Source: an uncultured Ruminiclostridium sp.
GTDB lineage: Bacteria > Bacillota > Clostridia > Oscillospirales > Ruminococcaceae
DNA length: 49,160 bases
Direction of reading: 5' to 3'
Assembly (NCBI GenBank): GCA_944388385.1
Contig: CALXIO010000018.1
Location: 1 to 49,160, forward strand
The position numbers and the translations under genes were made by a program. The notes under the pieces were generated by a model, which made no database searches, was not told where the DNA came from, and saw only the letters and a program-made list of their open reading frames with translations. Shown here in pieces: positions 19,027 to 27,726 of this stretch. How positions within the stretch are numbered: the first letter of the stretch is position 1; each line of letters begins with the position of its first letter.

Positions 19027-20532
19027 TTAAGCATATTTTCCGACAAAATCGGAAAGAATTGATTTCAGCTTTTCTTCATTTTCAGAGGAAAGCTGTTTTG
19101 TGCTTCTTATATCATCAAGCACATCTGAATGTGCCTCGTCAAGATAACGATACAAATCCTGTTCAAACTGTGAAACCTTATTCAAGGGAATATCCTTAAG
19201 GTAGTTATTGATTACCGCATAGATAATAATAACCTGCTTTTCAACCGGGATAGGTGCATTCTGTCCCTGCTTTAATACCTCAACTATTCTTTCACCCTTA
19301 GCAAGTCTGTCCTTTGTGTCCTTGTCAAGGTCAGAGCCGAACTGGGAGAAGGACTGTAATTCCCTGAACTGTGAGTAGTCAAGCTTTAATGTACCTGCTA
19401 CCTTCTTCATAGCCTTTATCTGTGCACTGCCGCCTACACGGGATACAGAGATACCCGGGTTTACCGCAGGTCTTACACCTGAATGGAAAAGCTCGGTTTC
19501 AAGGAATATCTGACCGTCTGTAATGGAAATAACATTGGTGGGGATATATGCAGAAACGTCGCCTGCCTGGGTTTCGATTATGGGAAGGGCCGTAAGAGAG
19601 CCTCCGCCGTACTCCGGGTTCAGGTTTGCGGCACGTTCAAGAAGTCTTGAATGAAGATAGAATACATCACCGGGATATGCCTCACGTCCGGGGGGTCTTT
19701 TAAGAAGCAGAGAAAGTGCTCTGTAAGCCACAGCGTGCTTAGATAAATCATCATAAACAATAAGCACATCCTTGCCGTGCTCCATAAAATATTCACCCAT
19801 GGCACAGCCTGAATAGGGGGCGATATACTGTAAGGGGGCAAGCTCACTTGCAGTAGCGGAAACTACTATTGTATAGTCCATAGCACCGGCGGATTTAAGC
19901 TGTTCCACCACATTTGCAACGGTGGAGGCCTTCTGACCGATAGCTACATATATACAGATTACCCCTGTATTTTTCTGGTTGATAATAGTATCAATGGCGA
20001 TAGCGGTTTTACCTGTCTGTCTGTCACCGATAATAAGCTCACGCTGACCTCTGCCTATGGGTATCATGGAGTCAATAGCCTTGATACCTGTCTGTAAAGG
20101 CACATTTACCGGCTCACGGGTAATAATACCCGGCGCTATCTTTTCAATGGGGCGTGTCTCATTACAAAGAATGGGACCCTTGCCGTCTATGGGCTGACCT
20201 AAGGGATTTACTACTCTTGAAAGCAGATCATCACCTACCGGCACAGATACTACCGTACCTGTACGCTTTACGGTATCGCCCTCTTTTATCTCATCGTCGG
20301 AACCAAGCATAACCGCACCCACAAAGTCCTGCTCTAAGTTCAGCGCCATACAACGAACACCGTTTTCAAATTCCAGCAGCTCGTTTAACATACACTTTTC
20401 AAGGCCGTGTATACGAACAATGCCGTCACCTACGGTAACTACCGTACCGGTATCCTCAAGGCGGATCTTAGAATCATAGTCCTTTATCCTGGAACGGATA
20501 ATGCCTGTTATTTCTTCTGGGCGTAGATCCAT
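19027..20532 (-). CDS. atpA: F1Fo-ATP synthase subunit alpha
   Basis: Non-catalytic nucleotide-binding subunit of 501 residues: Walker [10 protein letters not shown], the [17 protein letters not shown] region, and the arginine-finger region [11 protein letters not shown]. The start at 20532 is chosen over an in-frame ATG at 20550 because AAAGGAAG lies 8 nt before 20532 and the upstream codon has no ribosome site. Encoded between atpH (33 nt) and the small membrane ORF. Confidence 0.98.
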   Translation of the reverse strand: MDLRPEEITGIIRSRIKDYDSKIRLEDTGTVVTVGDGIVRIHGLEKCMLNELLEFENGVRCMALNLEQDFVGAVMLGSDDEIKEGDTVKRTGTVVSVPVGDDLLSRVVNPLGQPIDGKGPILCNETRPIEKIAPGIITREPVNVPLQTGIKAIDSMIPIGRGQRELIIGDRQTGKTAIAIDTIINQKNTGVICIYVAIGQKASTVANVVEQLKSAGAMDYTIVVSATASELAPLQYIAPYSGCAMGEYFMEHGKDVLIVYDDLSKHAVAYRALSLLLKRPPGREAYPGDVFYLHSRLLERAANLNPEYGGGSLTALPIIETQAGDVSAYIPTNVISITDGQIFLETELFHSGVRPAVNPGISVSRVGGSAQIKAMKKVAGTLKLDYSQFRELQSFSQFGSDLDKDTKDRLAKGERIVEVLKQGQNAPIPVEKQVIIIYAVINNYLKDIPLNKVSQFEQDLYRYLDEAHSDVLDDIRSTKQLSSENEEKLKSILSDFVGKYA

Positions 20533-20565
20533 CGAATTTCTTCCTTTCATATTGATAAAGGGCCG

Positions 20566-21105
20566 TCAGCCCTTGGCAATCTCATTTTTCAGATCGTCAA
20601 GTCTTGCCCTGACGCTTCCATCAATGGTGGAATTGCCATAGCTTATAACAACACCGCCTATAAGGGCAGGGTCGGTTTTAAGCATAAGATTTACGGTTTT
20701 TCCCGTCACAGCTGTCATTTTAGCTCTGATCCTTTCCGCTGTTTCTTCTGACAGCGGCATTGCAGACACTACCGTAACATCTGCAATATTCATATAATCG
20801 TTATAAAGGGTGGTGATATACTGAAGTATCTTATCATAATACCCTACCCTCTTATTTTCGCAAAGCACATAAAGGAAATTAAGGATATAATCCTGCACCC
20901 TTCCGGAAAAAATCTCCTTTAACAGGGACAGCTTTTCCGAAAGCTCCACAGTAGGCACCGAAAGCACCTTCATAAGCTCCTTATTTTCACTCAGCACCAC
21001 CGAAACGGCCTTTAACTGCTCAAAGCCCTTTGTAAGGGTATCGTTACCCTCATCCCGAAGAAGGGAGAATAAGGCATCGCCGTAAACCTTCTCAACAGCA
21101 GCCAT
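20566..21105 (-). CDS. atpH: F1Fo-ATP synthase subunit delta
   Basis: Peripheral-stalk subunit (179 aa) joining the top of F1 to subunit b. The N-terminal helical bundle starts EKVYGDALFSLL, and the C-terminal signature DPALIGGVVISYGNSTIDGSV is present. Its ATG is 1 nt after the atpF stop, so translation is coupled. Confidence 0.95.
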   Translation of the reverse strand: MAAVEKVYGDALFSLLRDEGNDTLTKGFEQLKAVSVVLSENKELMKVLSVPTVELSEKLSLLKEIFSGRVQDYILNFLYVLCENKRVGYYDKILQYITTLYNDYMNIADVTVVSAMPLSEETAERIRAKMTAVTGKTVNLMLKTDPALIGGVVISYGNSTIDGSVRARLDDLKNEIAKG

Positions 21106-21106
21106 A

Positions 21107-21640
21107 TCAATTCTCCTTTTCTATGCCGTCAAGCACAGAGTTAATAATATCCTCGTTTGTGCTTTTATCTATCTCCTTCTGGGCAACCTTTGATGCCGCC
21201 ATAATTACCATATCGGAAATATCCTTACGGATTTCTGTAACGGCACGCTGCTTTTCCTTCTTGATAGATTCCTCGGCACGCTCTTTAAGGGCAGTAGCCT
21301 CATTGTTTGCCGCACTTATTATCTCTTCTTCTCTTGCTCTTGCTCTCTTTGTAGCATCGGCAACTATCCTTTCAGCCTCAGCCTTGGAGTCAGAAAGCCT
21401 TGCCTCATATTCTGCCTTTGTGGCGGCGGCCTGCTTTTTAGCCTCCTCGGCCTCATCCATTTCTGCATTTACCGTTTTTGCACGCTCATCTAAGATTTTG
21501 CATACCGGCTTATGGAGAAAGAAAAAATAAAGTGCTACGATTATCAGAGTATTGATCAGAGTAAAGACAATAGTAGAGGGGTCAATGCTGACAAGGGAGA
21601 ATTTTTCCTGCTCGGCAGCAATGGTCAGAAATTCTACCAT
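21107..21640 (-). CDS. atpF: F1Fo-ATP synthase subunit b
   Basis: A 177-residue subunit with one N-terminal membrane helix (about residues 23-42, FTLINTLIIVALYFFFLHKPV) and a long Ala/Glu/Lys-rich coiled coil reaching to the C-terminus, forming the peripheral stator. GGAAAGGAA precedes the start. Confidence 0.95.
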   Translation of the reverse strand: MVEFLTIAAEQEKFSLVSIDPSTIVFTLINTLIIVALYFFFLHKPVCKILDERAKTVNAEMDEAEEAKKQAAATKAEYEARLSDSKAEAERIVADATKRARAREEEIISAANNEATALKERAEESIKKEKQRAVTEIRKDISDMVIMAASKVAQKEIDKSTNEDIINSVLDGIEKEN

Positions 21641-21661
21641 TATTCTTCATTCCTTTCCCAA

Positions 21662-21949
<288 letters not shown>

Positions 21950-21976
21950 TTATTTAAACCCTTATGGGTCAAACGC

Positions 21977-22702
21977 TTATTCCGAACAATCTGCCATTGA
22001 CACATACGCCATGGTAAGGGTACAGAAAATGTACGCCTGGACAAATGCGGAGAACAGATCAAAGTAAAGTGACAAAATAGCAGGAATACCTATTGAGGCA
22101 AGTCCGTTTGCTACCTGTCCCAAGGCAAAGTACACAAGTCCGCCTATAACCGAGCCTGCAAGAATATTTGCAAAGTGACGGAGCGTCTGGCTTAAGGGGT
22201 TTGCAAATTCGCCTATTATATTAAAGGGAAGCATAAAGGGTACAGGCTCAATAAAGCCCTTGAAAAAGCCCTTTACACCGCCGGTTTTAAACTTGTTGCG
22301 CTGAGTGAGTACAAATGTGGCTAAGCCCCATGCGGCGATAACCGATAAATCCGAGGTGGGACTGCGCAGTCCGAAAAGTCCCATAAGGCTTGACAATACC
22401 GAAAAGCAGAACAATCCGCCGATGTATGCGGTGTATTTATTATACTTTACACCCATGGTATCTCTTACCATATTTCTGAAAAAGCATACTATCCATTCAG
22501 CCGCCATCTGTCTTTTAGAGGTGGTCCTTACCTTTAAATTTCTGCCCAGTATAAAAAATACAACTCCTAAGATAACCATAACTATCCATTGTACTATTAT
22601 AGTTTCGCTGATGACGATTTCAAAGTCCCCCAAATTCCATACTATGGATTTTAAAGGGCCCTCAACATTGAACTCTGCCATGGGTTTTAAAAGCTCAGTC
22701 AT
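21977..22702 (-). CDS. atpB: F1Fo-ATP synthase subunit a
   Basis: Stator half-channel subunit of 241 residues with five to six membrane helices. The essential arginine sits in NPLSQTLRHFANILAG. AAAGGAG lies 8 nt before the ATG. Together with the two-carboxylate c subunit it forms the ion path through Fo. Confidence 0.95.
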   Translation of the reverse strand: MTELLKPMAEFNVEGPLKSIVWNLGDFEIVISETIIVQWIVMVILGVVFFILGRNLKVRTTSKRQMAAEWIVCFFRNMVRDTMGVKYNKYTAYIGGLFCFSVLSSLMGLFGLRSPTSDLSVIAAWGLATFVLTQRNKFKTGGVKGFFKGFIEPVPFMLPFNIIGEFANPLSQTLRHFANILAGSVIGGLVYFALGQVANGLASIGIPAILSLYFDLFSAFVQAYIFCTLTMAYVSMADCSE

Positions 22703-22715
22703 ATTTTCACTCCTT

Positions 22716-23108
22716 TTAAAACTCGCTCTTTTCCTTCAATGCCTTGATTGTATAGGCTATTTTCGGCACAAAAAGTGGTAAAAGTGCGGTTATTGGATTT
22801 ATTATCTTAAAATACATCAATGCCCCCAGGATAAGGAACATTCCTATATACCTTAAAGCATAGCTGCATTGGTTAAAGCGTTTTGCCCTTGTCTCTGTGC
22901 TGCAGGTTATGGTTTTTTCGGCGGTAAATGCCATAAGCACAAAGTTTAAAAATGCCACTATACTGCCTATTACAGCACCACGCACAGCGGAAATATCCGT
23001 TACTTTTGTAAGGGTAAGTATAAGGGAAATTATAAGCAGTAAAGCAAGACACCCTATATAAAAGGGCAGTACAGCCTTTATTTCATTTACTGCCACGCTT
23101 TTTTTCAT
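22716..23108 (-). CDS. atpI: ATP synthase subunit I-like protein
   Basis: A 130-residue protein with four hydrophobic segments, located at the AtpI position before atpB. In other bacteria AtpI helps assemble the c ring. Sequence conservation in this family is low, so the call rests on topology and place. The ATG at 23108 is preferred over 23138 because AAAGGGTGA precedes it; 23108 is 4 nt after the end of the AtpZ-like gene. Confidence 0.8.
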   Translation of the reverse strand: MKKSVAVNEIKAVLPFYIGCLALLLIISLILTLTKVTDISAVRGAVIGSIVAFLNFVLMAFTAEKTITCSTETRAKRFNQCSYALRYIGMFLILGALMYFKIINPITALLPLFVPKIAYTIKALKEKSEF

Positions 23109-23112
23109 GCTG

Positions 23113-23403
23113 TCACCCTTTATCGTCATAATAATCATTGTCCTTAGGGTCAGAATATAGCTTGTAGTCCTCTTTTTTATCTGTGTCGTACATCTTGATC
23201 AGCTTCATTATATAGGTACCTGTACCGCTTATCATGGTGATTATCCCTGCAAGAACAAACACCACCATAAGAAAGTCCGGAAGGGAAAATTTTTCTATTA
23301 GCCACCCTCCGCCCCATATAAAAACCACCAGGGGCACCACCACAAGAAAGCCTATCTGACTGACTATTGCATAGACCCTTATGGGATTATCCTTTTTATT
23401 CAT
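23113..23403 (-). CDS. AtpZ/AtpI-family small membrane protein
   Basis: A 96-residue protein with two membrane helices (about 10-30 and 42-66) and a charged Asp/Lys-rich tail (YDTDKKEDYKLYSDPKDND). The hairpin and GGWLIEKF pattern fit the AtpZ family, which in other species assists AtpI or moves Mg2+/Ca2+. Its start codon shares one base with the stop of the upstream gene (TGATG). Confidence 0.8.
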   Translation of the reverse strand: MNKKDNPIRVYAIVSQIGFLVVVPLVVFIWGGGWLIEKFSLPDFLMVVFVLAGIITMISGTGTYIMKLIKMYDTDKKEDYKLYSDPKDNDYYDDKG

Positions 23404-24050
23404 CAGTAGGCAAGGTCAGTAAGATACCATACGCCGTTTACCTTCAGCATCTCAGTTTCGATACTGCGGGGGGCGGCTGATTCATCCCCGATTTTTTCAA
23501 GCATAATGGTAACAACACATTCTGTATTGGATACAGGCTCAACCATAAACTGTGCATTGGTCCAGCTGTACTCATAGTCAATTCCCTTAAAGGCATTATC
23601 CTCCACCATATTCACATTAAGGCCTATTACCTTTTCTCCGTCAATGGTGGTTTTTTCGCTGTATACTCTGCCCTTGCCGGAAACATTTTCCTTTATTCTC
23701 TTTGCTTCTTCCTCAACAAAGGTTTCGTCTACTATCTTTTCTATATCCTCAAGGCTGTCATAGTCATAGGATAAAACCTCATACAGCTCGTCCTCGGGAA
23801 TATTGCCGTAGGGCTCTGTCTTAAAGGAAAGACCGTTTTGCAGATAAAGACTGAATACCGTGTAGTTATTCTTTATAAGTCTGCCGGCATTATTCTCCAT
23901 CTCCGCCCTTACTTCATCTGTAGGCACAAACTGTTCAGGGTCGCTTGTATGCTCCTGACCCTTTAATATGAGTAATGTCACCACAGCCCCCACCGCAAGC
24001 AGGGCTACTATGGCTGTTATTATGGTAGCGGCAACATTTTTCTTTTCCAT
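23403..24050 (-). CDS. Membrane-anchored extracytoplasmic protein leading the atp operon, function unknown
   Basis: A 215-residue protein: an N-terminal helix (residues 7-30, AATIITAIVALLAVGAVV) with no lipobox, then an acidic soluble domain predicted outside the cell (for example EDELYEVLSYDYDSLEDIEKIVDETFVEEE). The late part reads like a NTF2/DUF4878-type cone (KVNGVWYLTDLAY at the end). The start at 24050 is set by GGAGG 6 nt upstream; an ATG at 24125 lies inside the promoter. It is the first gene after the atp promoter and overlaps the AtpZ-like gene by 1 nt. I do not recognise it; a role in ATP synthase assembly or regulation is only suggested by position. Confidence 0.75.
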   Translation of the reverse strand: MEKKNVAATIITAIVALLAVGAVVTLLILKGQEHTSDPEQFVPTDEVRAEMENNAGRLIKNNYTVFSLYLQNGLSFKTEPYGNIPEDELYEVLSYDYDSLEDIEKIVDETFVEEEAKRIKENVSGKGRVYSEKTTIDGEKVIGLNVNMVEDNAFKGIDYEYSWTNAQFMVEPVSNTECVVTIMLEKIGDESAAPRSIETEMLKVNGVWYLTDLAY

Positions 24051-24096
24051 TTTGTTCCTCCGTTTCCGGTACTTTCTCTGGATAAAACATACTATC

Positions 24097-24125
24097 ATTT
24101 TATCATATTTTATCTGAAATTTCAA
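24097..24125 (-). promoter_or_regulatory. Sigma-A-type promoter of the ATP synthase operon
   Basis: Minus strand: TTGAAA (24125-24120), 17 bp, TAAAAT (24102-24097). It precedes the 215-residue leader gene, so all twelve genes down to atpC can be one transcript. Confidence 0.75.
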
Positions 24126-24152
24126 TAGCGCCGGAAAATTTTATTGTTAAAA

Positions 24153-24169
24153 TTGCCAGATTGTGGCAA
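24153..24169 (-). terminator. Weak terminator after the DUF6062 gene
   Basis: Minus strand TTGCCA-N5-TGGCAA followed by TTTTAACAAT; a short stem, so efficiency is uncertain. Confidence 0.4.
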
Positions 24170-24180
24170 AATATTCTGAT

Positions 24181-24885
24181 TTATTTAGAATCCGGCTTTC
24201 TGGAGGTAAGAAATGCCACTGCTCTTTCAATGGAGGTACGAACGTGCTCCATTTCTGCGCTGTGAAGCTTGCCGGCATTTCTGTAATCAAAGCTGTTGCA
24301 GAAGTCATTTACATCGCTGTTTAAGGTCTTTGCATACTCCTGCATAATTGAGTTCATGGTTTTGATAAACTCTGTTCTGTCTGCCTTCGGCATCTTGTTT
24401 TCACTTTTTGCCACAAGGTAGTGATAGTGAGGCACACAGAAATACTCCTGGGATTTAAACAGGTTCTTGAACTTTCCGTCCTTTACATACATTGTAAATA
24501 CCGTTTCAAGCATATGGTCAATACCCCATTGTACCTTAGAGCATACAAAGCAGGTATCATCAAGGGTGGCTATCTTCTTTGCCTTTGACTCAGGGGACTG
24601 GAAAAGCCCCTTCTTATCAAATATATTCTCCCTTAATTCCTCTAAGTGGCTGTTTAACATAAGCCCCAGGGAAAGACGGTTATTCTGCTTCATAAGCTGA
24701 TTGAAATGGGTATAGCAAAAGCCCAGCTTATTTGTTTCCATGCGGACATCCGGCTCCATCATGGCAGCACCCATAATATATTCACAGATATGCTCCTCAA
24801 CCGTATCTCTCATACGGCAGATAGGACAGCCCTCTCTTGGCTCAAACACTTCATTTACAGGTATTGTAAGAATACTTTCTCTCAT
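24181..24885 (-). CDS. DUF6062 protein with duplicated Cys/His zinc-site motif
   Basis: A 234-residue cytosolic protein. Two similar halves each carry CxxC followed by a C-x2-H pair: GCPICRMRD with GFCYTHF in the first half, and DTCFVCSKV with YFCVPHYH in the second. This suggests two zinc sites in an internal repeat. Family DUF6062 has no known function. It is transcribed alone from its own promoter at 24964-24992, divergent from ogg. Confidence 0.85.
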   Translation of the reverse strand: MRESILTIPVNEVFEPREGCPICRMRDTVEEHICEYIMGAAMMEPDVRMETNKLGFCYTHFNQLMKQNNRLSLGLMLNSHLEELRENIFDKKGLFQSPESKAKKIATLDDTCFVCSKVQWGIDHMLETVFTMYVKDGKFKNLFKSQEYFCVPHYHYLVAKSENKMPKADRTEFIKTMNSIMQEYAKTLNSDVNDFCNSFDYRNAGKLHSAEMEHVRTSIERAVAFLTSRKPDSK

Positions 24886-24963
24886 TTTATTACTTTCCTT
24901 TCGGTGGTAAATAAAGGGAAAATAAAAAATTTCCCCCTTTGGTATTGTAATTTTCCATTTTAT

Positions 24964-24992
24964 ATTGTATTATATATATTGGAAATAATCAA
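24964..24992 (-). promoter_or_regulatory. Promoter of the DUF6062 gene
   Basis: Minus strand: TTGATT (24992-24987), 17 bp, TACAAT (24969-24964). Confidence 0.65.
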
Positions 24993-25043
24993 GGCTTTTG
25001 CGGTTATTTTGTAGAATATCCCTAAAGAAAAGCAGGTTTTTAT

Positions 25044-25844
25044 ATGAATTATACCTTTGTATGTAATGAATTTGACCCGGAAAGGATATTGTTCTGCGGT
25101 CAGGCCTTCCGCTGGAAAAAGGAGGGGGAAATATACTCCGGCATAGCCTCCGGACACTTTCTCACCCTTTCGGTAAAGGAAAATGAGGTTACCTTTCATG
25201 ATATAAATGAGGATGAAAAGGACTTCTGGCTTAATTATTTTGATATACAGACAGACTACGCCGCCCTTGTAAATACCTTTTCGGCAGACGAAAGCATGAA
25301 AAAGGCCTGCGGTATGTGTAAGGGCATAAGGGTATTAAGACAGGAGCCCTTTGAGGTGCTTATATCCTTTATCATTTCCCAGAATAATAATATTAAGCGT
25401 ATCACCGGCATTATAGAAAGGCTGTGCGAATATTACGGGGAGCCCACCGAACACGGCTATATGTTCCCAAAAAAAGAGGCTCTTTATGATGTTGCCCCGG
25501 ATGATTTGGCGCTTTTGCGGGCAGGATTCAGGGCAAAGTATATAGCCCATGCCATGGAGCTTATAAAGTCCGGGGAGATTGACCTTGACAGCATATATGA
25601 TATGGATATTGATACCGCCAGGGAATATCTGAAGAAAATAAAGGGTGTTGGTGACAAGGTAGCGGACTGTGTTTTACTTTTCGGATACCATAAGACAGAG
25701 GCATTTCCCAAGGATGTGTGGATAAAAAGGGTAATGAGGGAATTATATCCCTCAGGCCTTCCTCAGTGTATAAAGGGCTATGAGGGCATAGCACAGCAGT
25801 ATTTGTTTGACTATGCCAGAAATATAAATCTGGGAAAGGAATAA
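25044..25844 (+). CDS. ogg: 8-oxoguanine DNA glycosylase/AP lyase, OGG1 type
   Basis: Base-excision repair enzyme (266 aa) that removes 8-oxoguanine opposite C and nicks the backbone. OGG N-terminal domain (FCGQAFRW), then SFIISQNNNIKRI, then the HhH-GPD site KGVGDKVADCVLLFGYHK with Schiff-base Lys205, and FPKDVWIKR with Asp224. The 19-residue spacing equals that of K249/D268 in human OGG1. It is followed 1 nt later by ung, so two DNA glycosylases are co-expressed. Confidence 0.94.
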   Translation: MNYTFVCNEFDPERILFCGQAFRWKKEGEIYSGIASGHFLTLSVKENEVTFHDINEDEKDFWLNYFDIQTDYAALVNTFSADESMKKACGMCKGIRVLRQEPFEVLISFIISQNNNIKRITGIIERLCEYYGEPTEHGYMFPKKEALYDVAPDDLALLRAGFRAKYIAHAMELIKSGEIDLDSIYDMDIDTAREYLKKIKGVGDKVADCVLLFGYHKTEAFPKDVWIKRVMRELYPSGLPQCIKGYEGIAQQYLFDYARNINLGKE

Positions 25845-25845
25845 T

Positions 25846-26517
25846 ATGGTACATATAGGAAATAGCTGGGATGAGCTTTTAAAGGAGGAATTTTCCTCAG
25901 ATTATTATAAGACCCTCAGAAAATTCTTGGTGTCGGAATATAATAAGTACAATATATTCCCTCCGGCAGAGGATATTTTCAATGCCCTTAAAACCACCCC
26001 CTATGAAGATGTAAAGGTGGTGCTTTTGGGACAGGACCCCTATCACGGCAAGGGACAGGCCCACGGCCTTTGCTTTTCGGTAAAGGAGGGAGTAGTACCT
26101 CCCCCGTCTCTTAAAAATATCTACACCGAAATAGAAAACGATCTTGGCATTAAGGTGAATAAAAATACCGGCTATCTCATAAAATGGGCAAAACAGGGGG
26201 TGCTTATGCTTAACACTACCCTGACGGTAAGAGAGGGACAGGCAGGCTCCCACAGAGGGCATGGCTGGGAAATACTCACCGATGCTATTATAAAAAAGGT
26301 AAACCAAAAAACCACTCCGGTGGCGTTTATATTATGGGGCGCAAATGCAAAAAGCAAAATGCCCCTTATAACAAACCCAATCCACGGCATATTTACGGCG
26401 GCTCACCCAAGCCCCCTGTCGGCATATAACGGCTTTTTCGGATGCAGGCATTTTTCCCTTGTGAATAAATTCCTCACCGAAAAGGGCATAGAGCCTGTGG
26501 ACTGGCAGATACTTTAA
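25846..26517 (+). CDS. ung: Uracil-DNA glycosylase, family 1
   Basis: Removes uracil from DNA (223 aa). The water-activating motif GQDPYHG has Asp64 and the DNA-intercalation loop HPSPLSAYNGFFG has His187, the same numbering as E. coli Ung. The mid motif LMLNTTLTVREGQAGSH is intact. Start directly follows the ogg stop; both lie in a repair-flavoured plus-strand run. Confidence 0.97.
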   Translation: MVHIGNSWDELLKEEFSSDYYKTLRKFLVSEYNKYNIFPPAEDIFNALKTTPYEDVKVVLLGQDPYHGKGQAHGLCFSVKEGVVPPPSLKNIYTEIENDLGIKVNKNTGYLIKWAKQGVLMLNTTLTVREGQAGSHRGHGWEILTDAIIKKVNQKTTPVAFILWGANAKSKMPLITNPIHGIFTAAHPSPLSAYNGFFGCRHFSLVNKFLTEKGIEPVDWQIL

Positions 26518-26534
26518 GGTAAAGGAAGTTTTAT

Positions 26535-27230
26535 ATGATATGTGTGACCGGTGATCTTCACGGAGATATGACCCGATTTAAAGCCCCGGAGCTAAGGAAG
26601 TTAAAAAGAGGCGATGCCCTTATTATAACCGGGGATTTCGGCTGTATCTGGAGTGGGGATAAAAAGGAACAGCGTATACTTAAACGGCTTGGCAGAAAAA
26701 AATACTATGTGCTTTTTGTGGACGGTGTCCATGAAAATTTCGACCTGCTGGAAAAATATCCGGTGGAGGAATTTTGCGGCGGTGTGGCACGGCACATAAG
26801 CGGAAACCTCTATCAGCTTATGAGGGGAGAATATTACACCATAGCAGGAAAGGATATATTCACCTTCGGCGGCGGACAAAGCGAGGATATTACAAGCGGC
26901 AACGAGGAACGCTGGCTAAAGGAAATGCCAAACGATGATGAGCTTATCCACGGCATAGAGAAATTAAAGGAGCATGACAACAGGGCGGATTTTATAATCA
27001 CCTATGAGCCTCCTGCACAGCTTATTGAATTTATCGACATAGGCACAATAAACCGCAACCATATAAATACATACCTTGACGGGGTGCTGAAAAAGATAGA
27101 TTTCGAAATGTGGTATTTCGGCAAGCGGCATATAAATAAGCTGATTCCCCCAAGATACCATTGTCTTTTTGATAAGGTGATTTTTGCGGATAAAACAAAA
27201 TTGCCCAAGGTAAAACGAGTTAAAAAGTAA
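26535..27230 (+). CDS. Calcineurin-like metallophosphoesterase
   Basis: A 231-residue cytosolic phosphoesterase. Motif I is GDLHGD (residues 6-11) and motif II GDFGCIW. FVDGVHENFDLLEKYP takes the place of the GNHE block, giving a typical two-metal site, although the later histidines are harder to place. The substrate is unknown (protein phosphate, cyclic nucleotide or diadenosine polyphosphate). It lies 17 nt after ung and probably shares its transcript. Confidence 0.85.
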   Translation: MICVTGDLHGDMTRFKAPELRKLKRGDALIITGDFGCIWSGDKKEQRILKRLGRKKYYVLFVDGVHENFDLLEKYPVEEFCGGVARHISGNLYQLMRGEYYTIAGKDIFTFGGGQSEDITSGNEERWLKEMPNDDELIHGIEKLKEHDNRADFIITYEPPAQLIEFIDIGTINRNHINTYLDGVLKKIDFEMWYFGKRHINKLIPPRYHCLFDKVIFADKTKLPKVKRVKK

Positions 27231-27269
27231 AAATCCGCATAAGCGGTAAAATATATCTGAAAGGAAAAA

Positions 27270-27506
27270 ATGAAAATGGCAGACTTTAAGTATGAAATCA
27301 CAAAGGAATTAGGAGTAATAAGCGAGGGAGGAAGATTTAATATCGAGCTTAATATGGTATCCTGGAATGACAGAGAGCCTAAGTACGATATCCGTTCATG
27401 GAATGAGGATCACTCCAGAATGGGCAAGGGTATTTCCCTTACAGAAGAGGAAATGGAGCGCCTTGTGGAATTATGGAACGCAAGGGATGAGGAGGACGAA
27501 TTTTAA
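27270..27506 (+). CDS. YdbC-like PC4-family ssDNA-binding protein
   Basis: A 78-residue protein with the PC4/YdbC fold pattern: strands around FKYEITKELGVISEGGRFNIELNMVSWNDREPKYDIRSW (nucleotides about 27282-27400) and the final helix LTEEEMERLVELW. In Lactococcus, YdbC binds single-stranded DNA. AAAGGA precedes the first of two close ATGs. It closes the ogg-ung-phosphoesterase run, which fits a DNA-repair or transcription-linked role. Confidence 0.85.
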   Translation: MKMADFKYEITKELGVISEGGRFNIELNMVSWNDREPKYDIRSWNEDHSRMGKGISLTEEEMERLVELWNARDEEDEF

Positions 27507-27620
27507 GGAATTTTTCCGAAAAATTAAATTATTTCAAAATTTAGCTAAATTATACGAAAATAAGTAAGTTTAATTAACGAATTGCATAAATTTTAAAAGT
27601 ACATTTATACAATTTGTACA
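27507..27620. other. AT-rich intergenic stretch after the YdbC-like gene
   Basis: No gene. AATTTTT-CCG-AAAAATT (about 27510-27526) followed by AAATTATTT could act as a weak terminator. A GTACA / TGTAC inverted pair (about 27599-27619) lies just before the next promoter. Confidence 0.35.
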
Positions 27621-27649
27621 TTGACAGACTTAATGCAAAATGTTAAAAT
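27621..27649 (+). promoter_or_regulatory. Strong extended -10 promoter of the surface-protein gene
   Basis: Consensus TTGACA (27621-27626), 17 bp, and TAAAAT (27644-27649) preceded by the extended element TG at 27641-27642. This is the best promoter in the window. Confidence 0.85.
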
Positions 27650-27660
27650 GATTATGTAAT

Positions 27661-27686
27661 ACTACGATATTATGTTTTCTCGTAGT
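27661..27686 (+). promoter_or_regulatory. 5'-terminal stem-loop in the surface-protein leader
   Basis: ACTACGA / TCGTAGT (7 bp, 12-nt loop) starts about 4 nt after the predicted transcription start, where 5' stem-loops protect mRNA from decay. The following T-run is 8 nt away, so a terminator is less likely. AAGGAGG sits 9 nt before the ATG. Confidence 0.55.
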
Positions 27687-27726
27687 TAAGACGATTTTTT
27701 TATTTATTTTAAGGAGGACATTTCTT

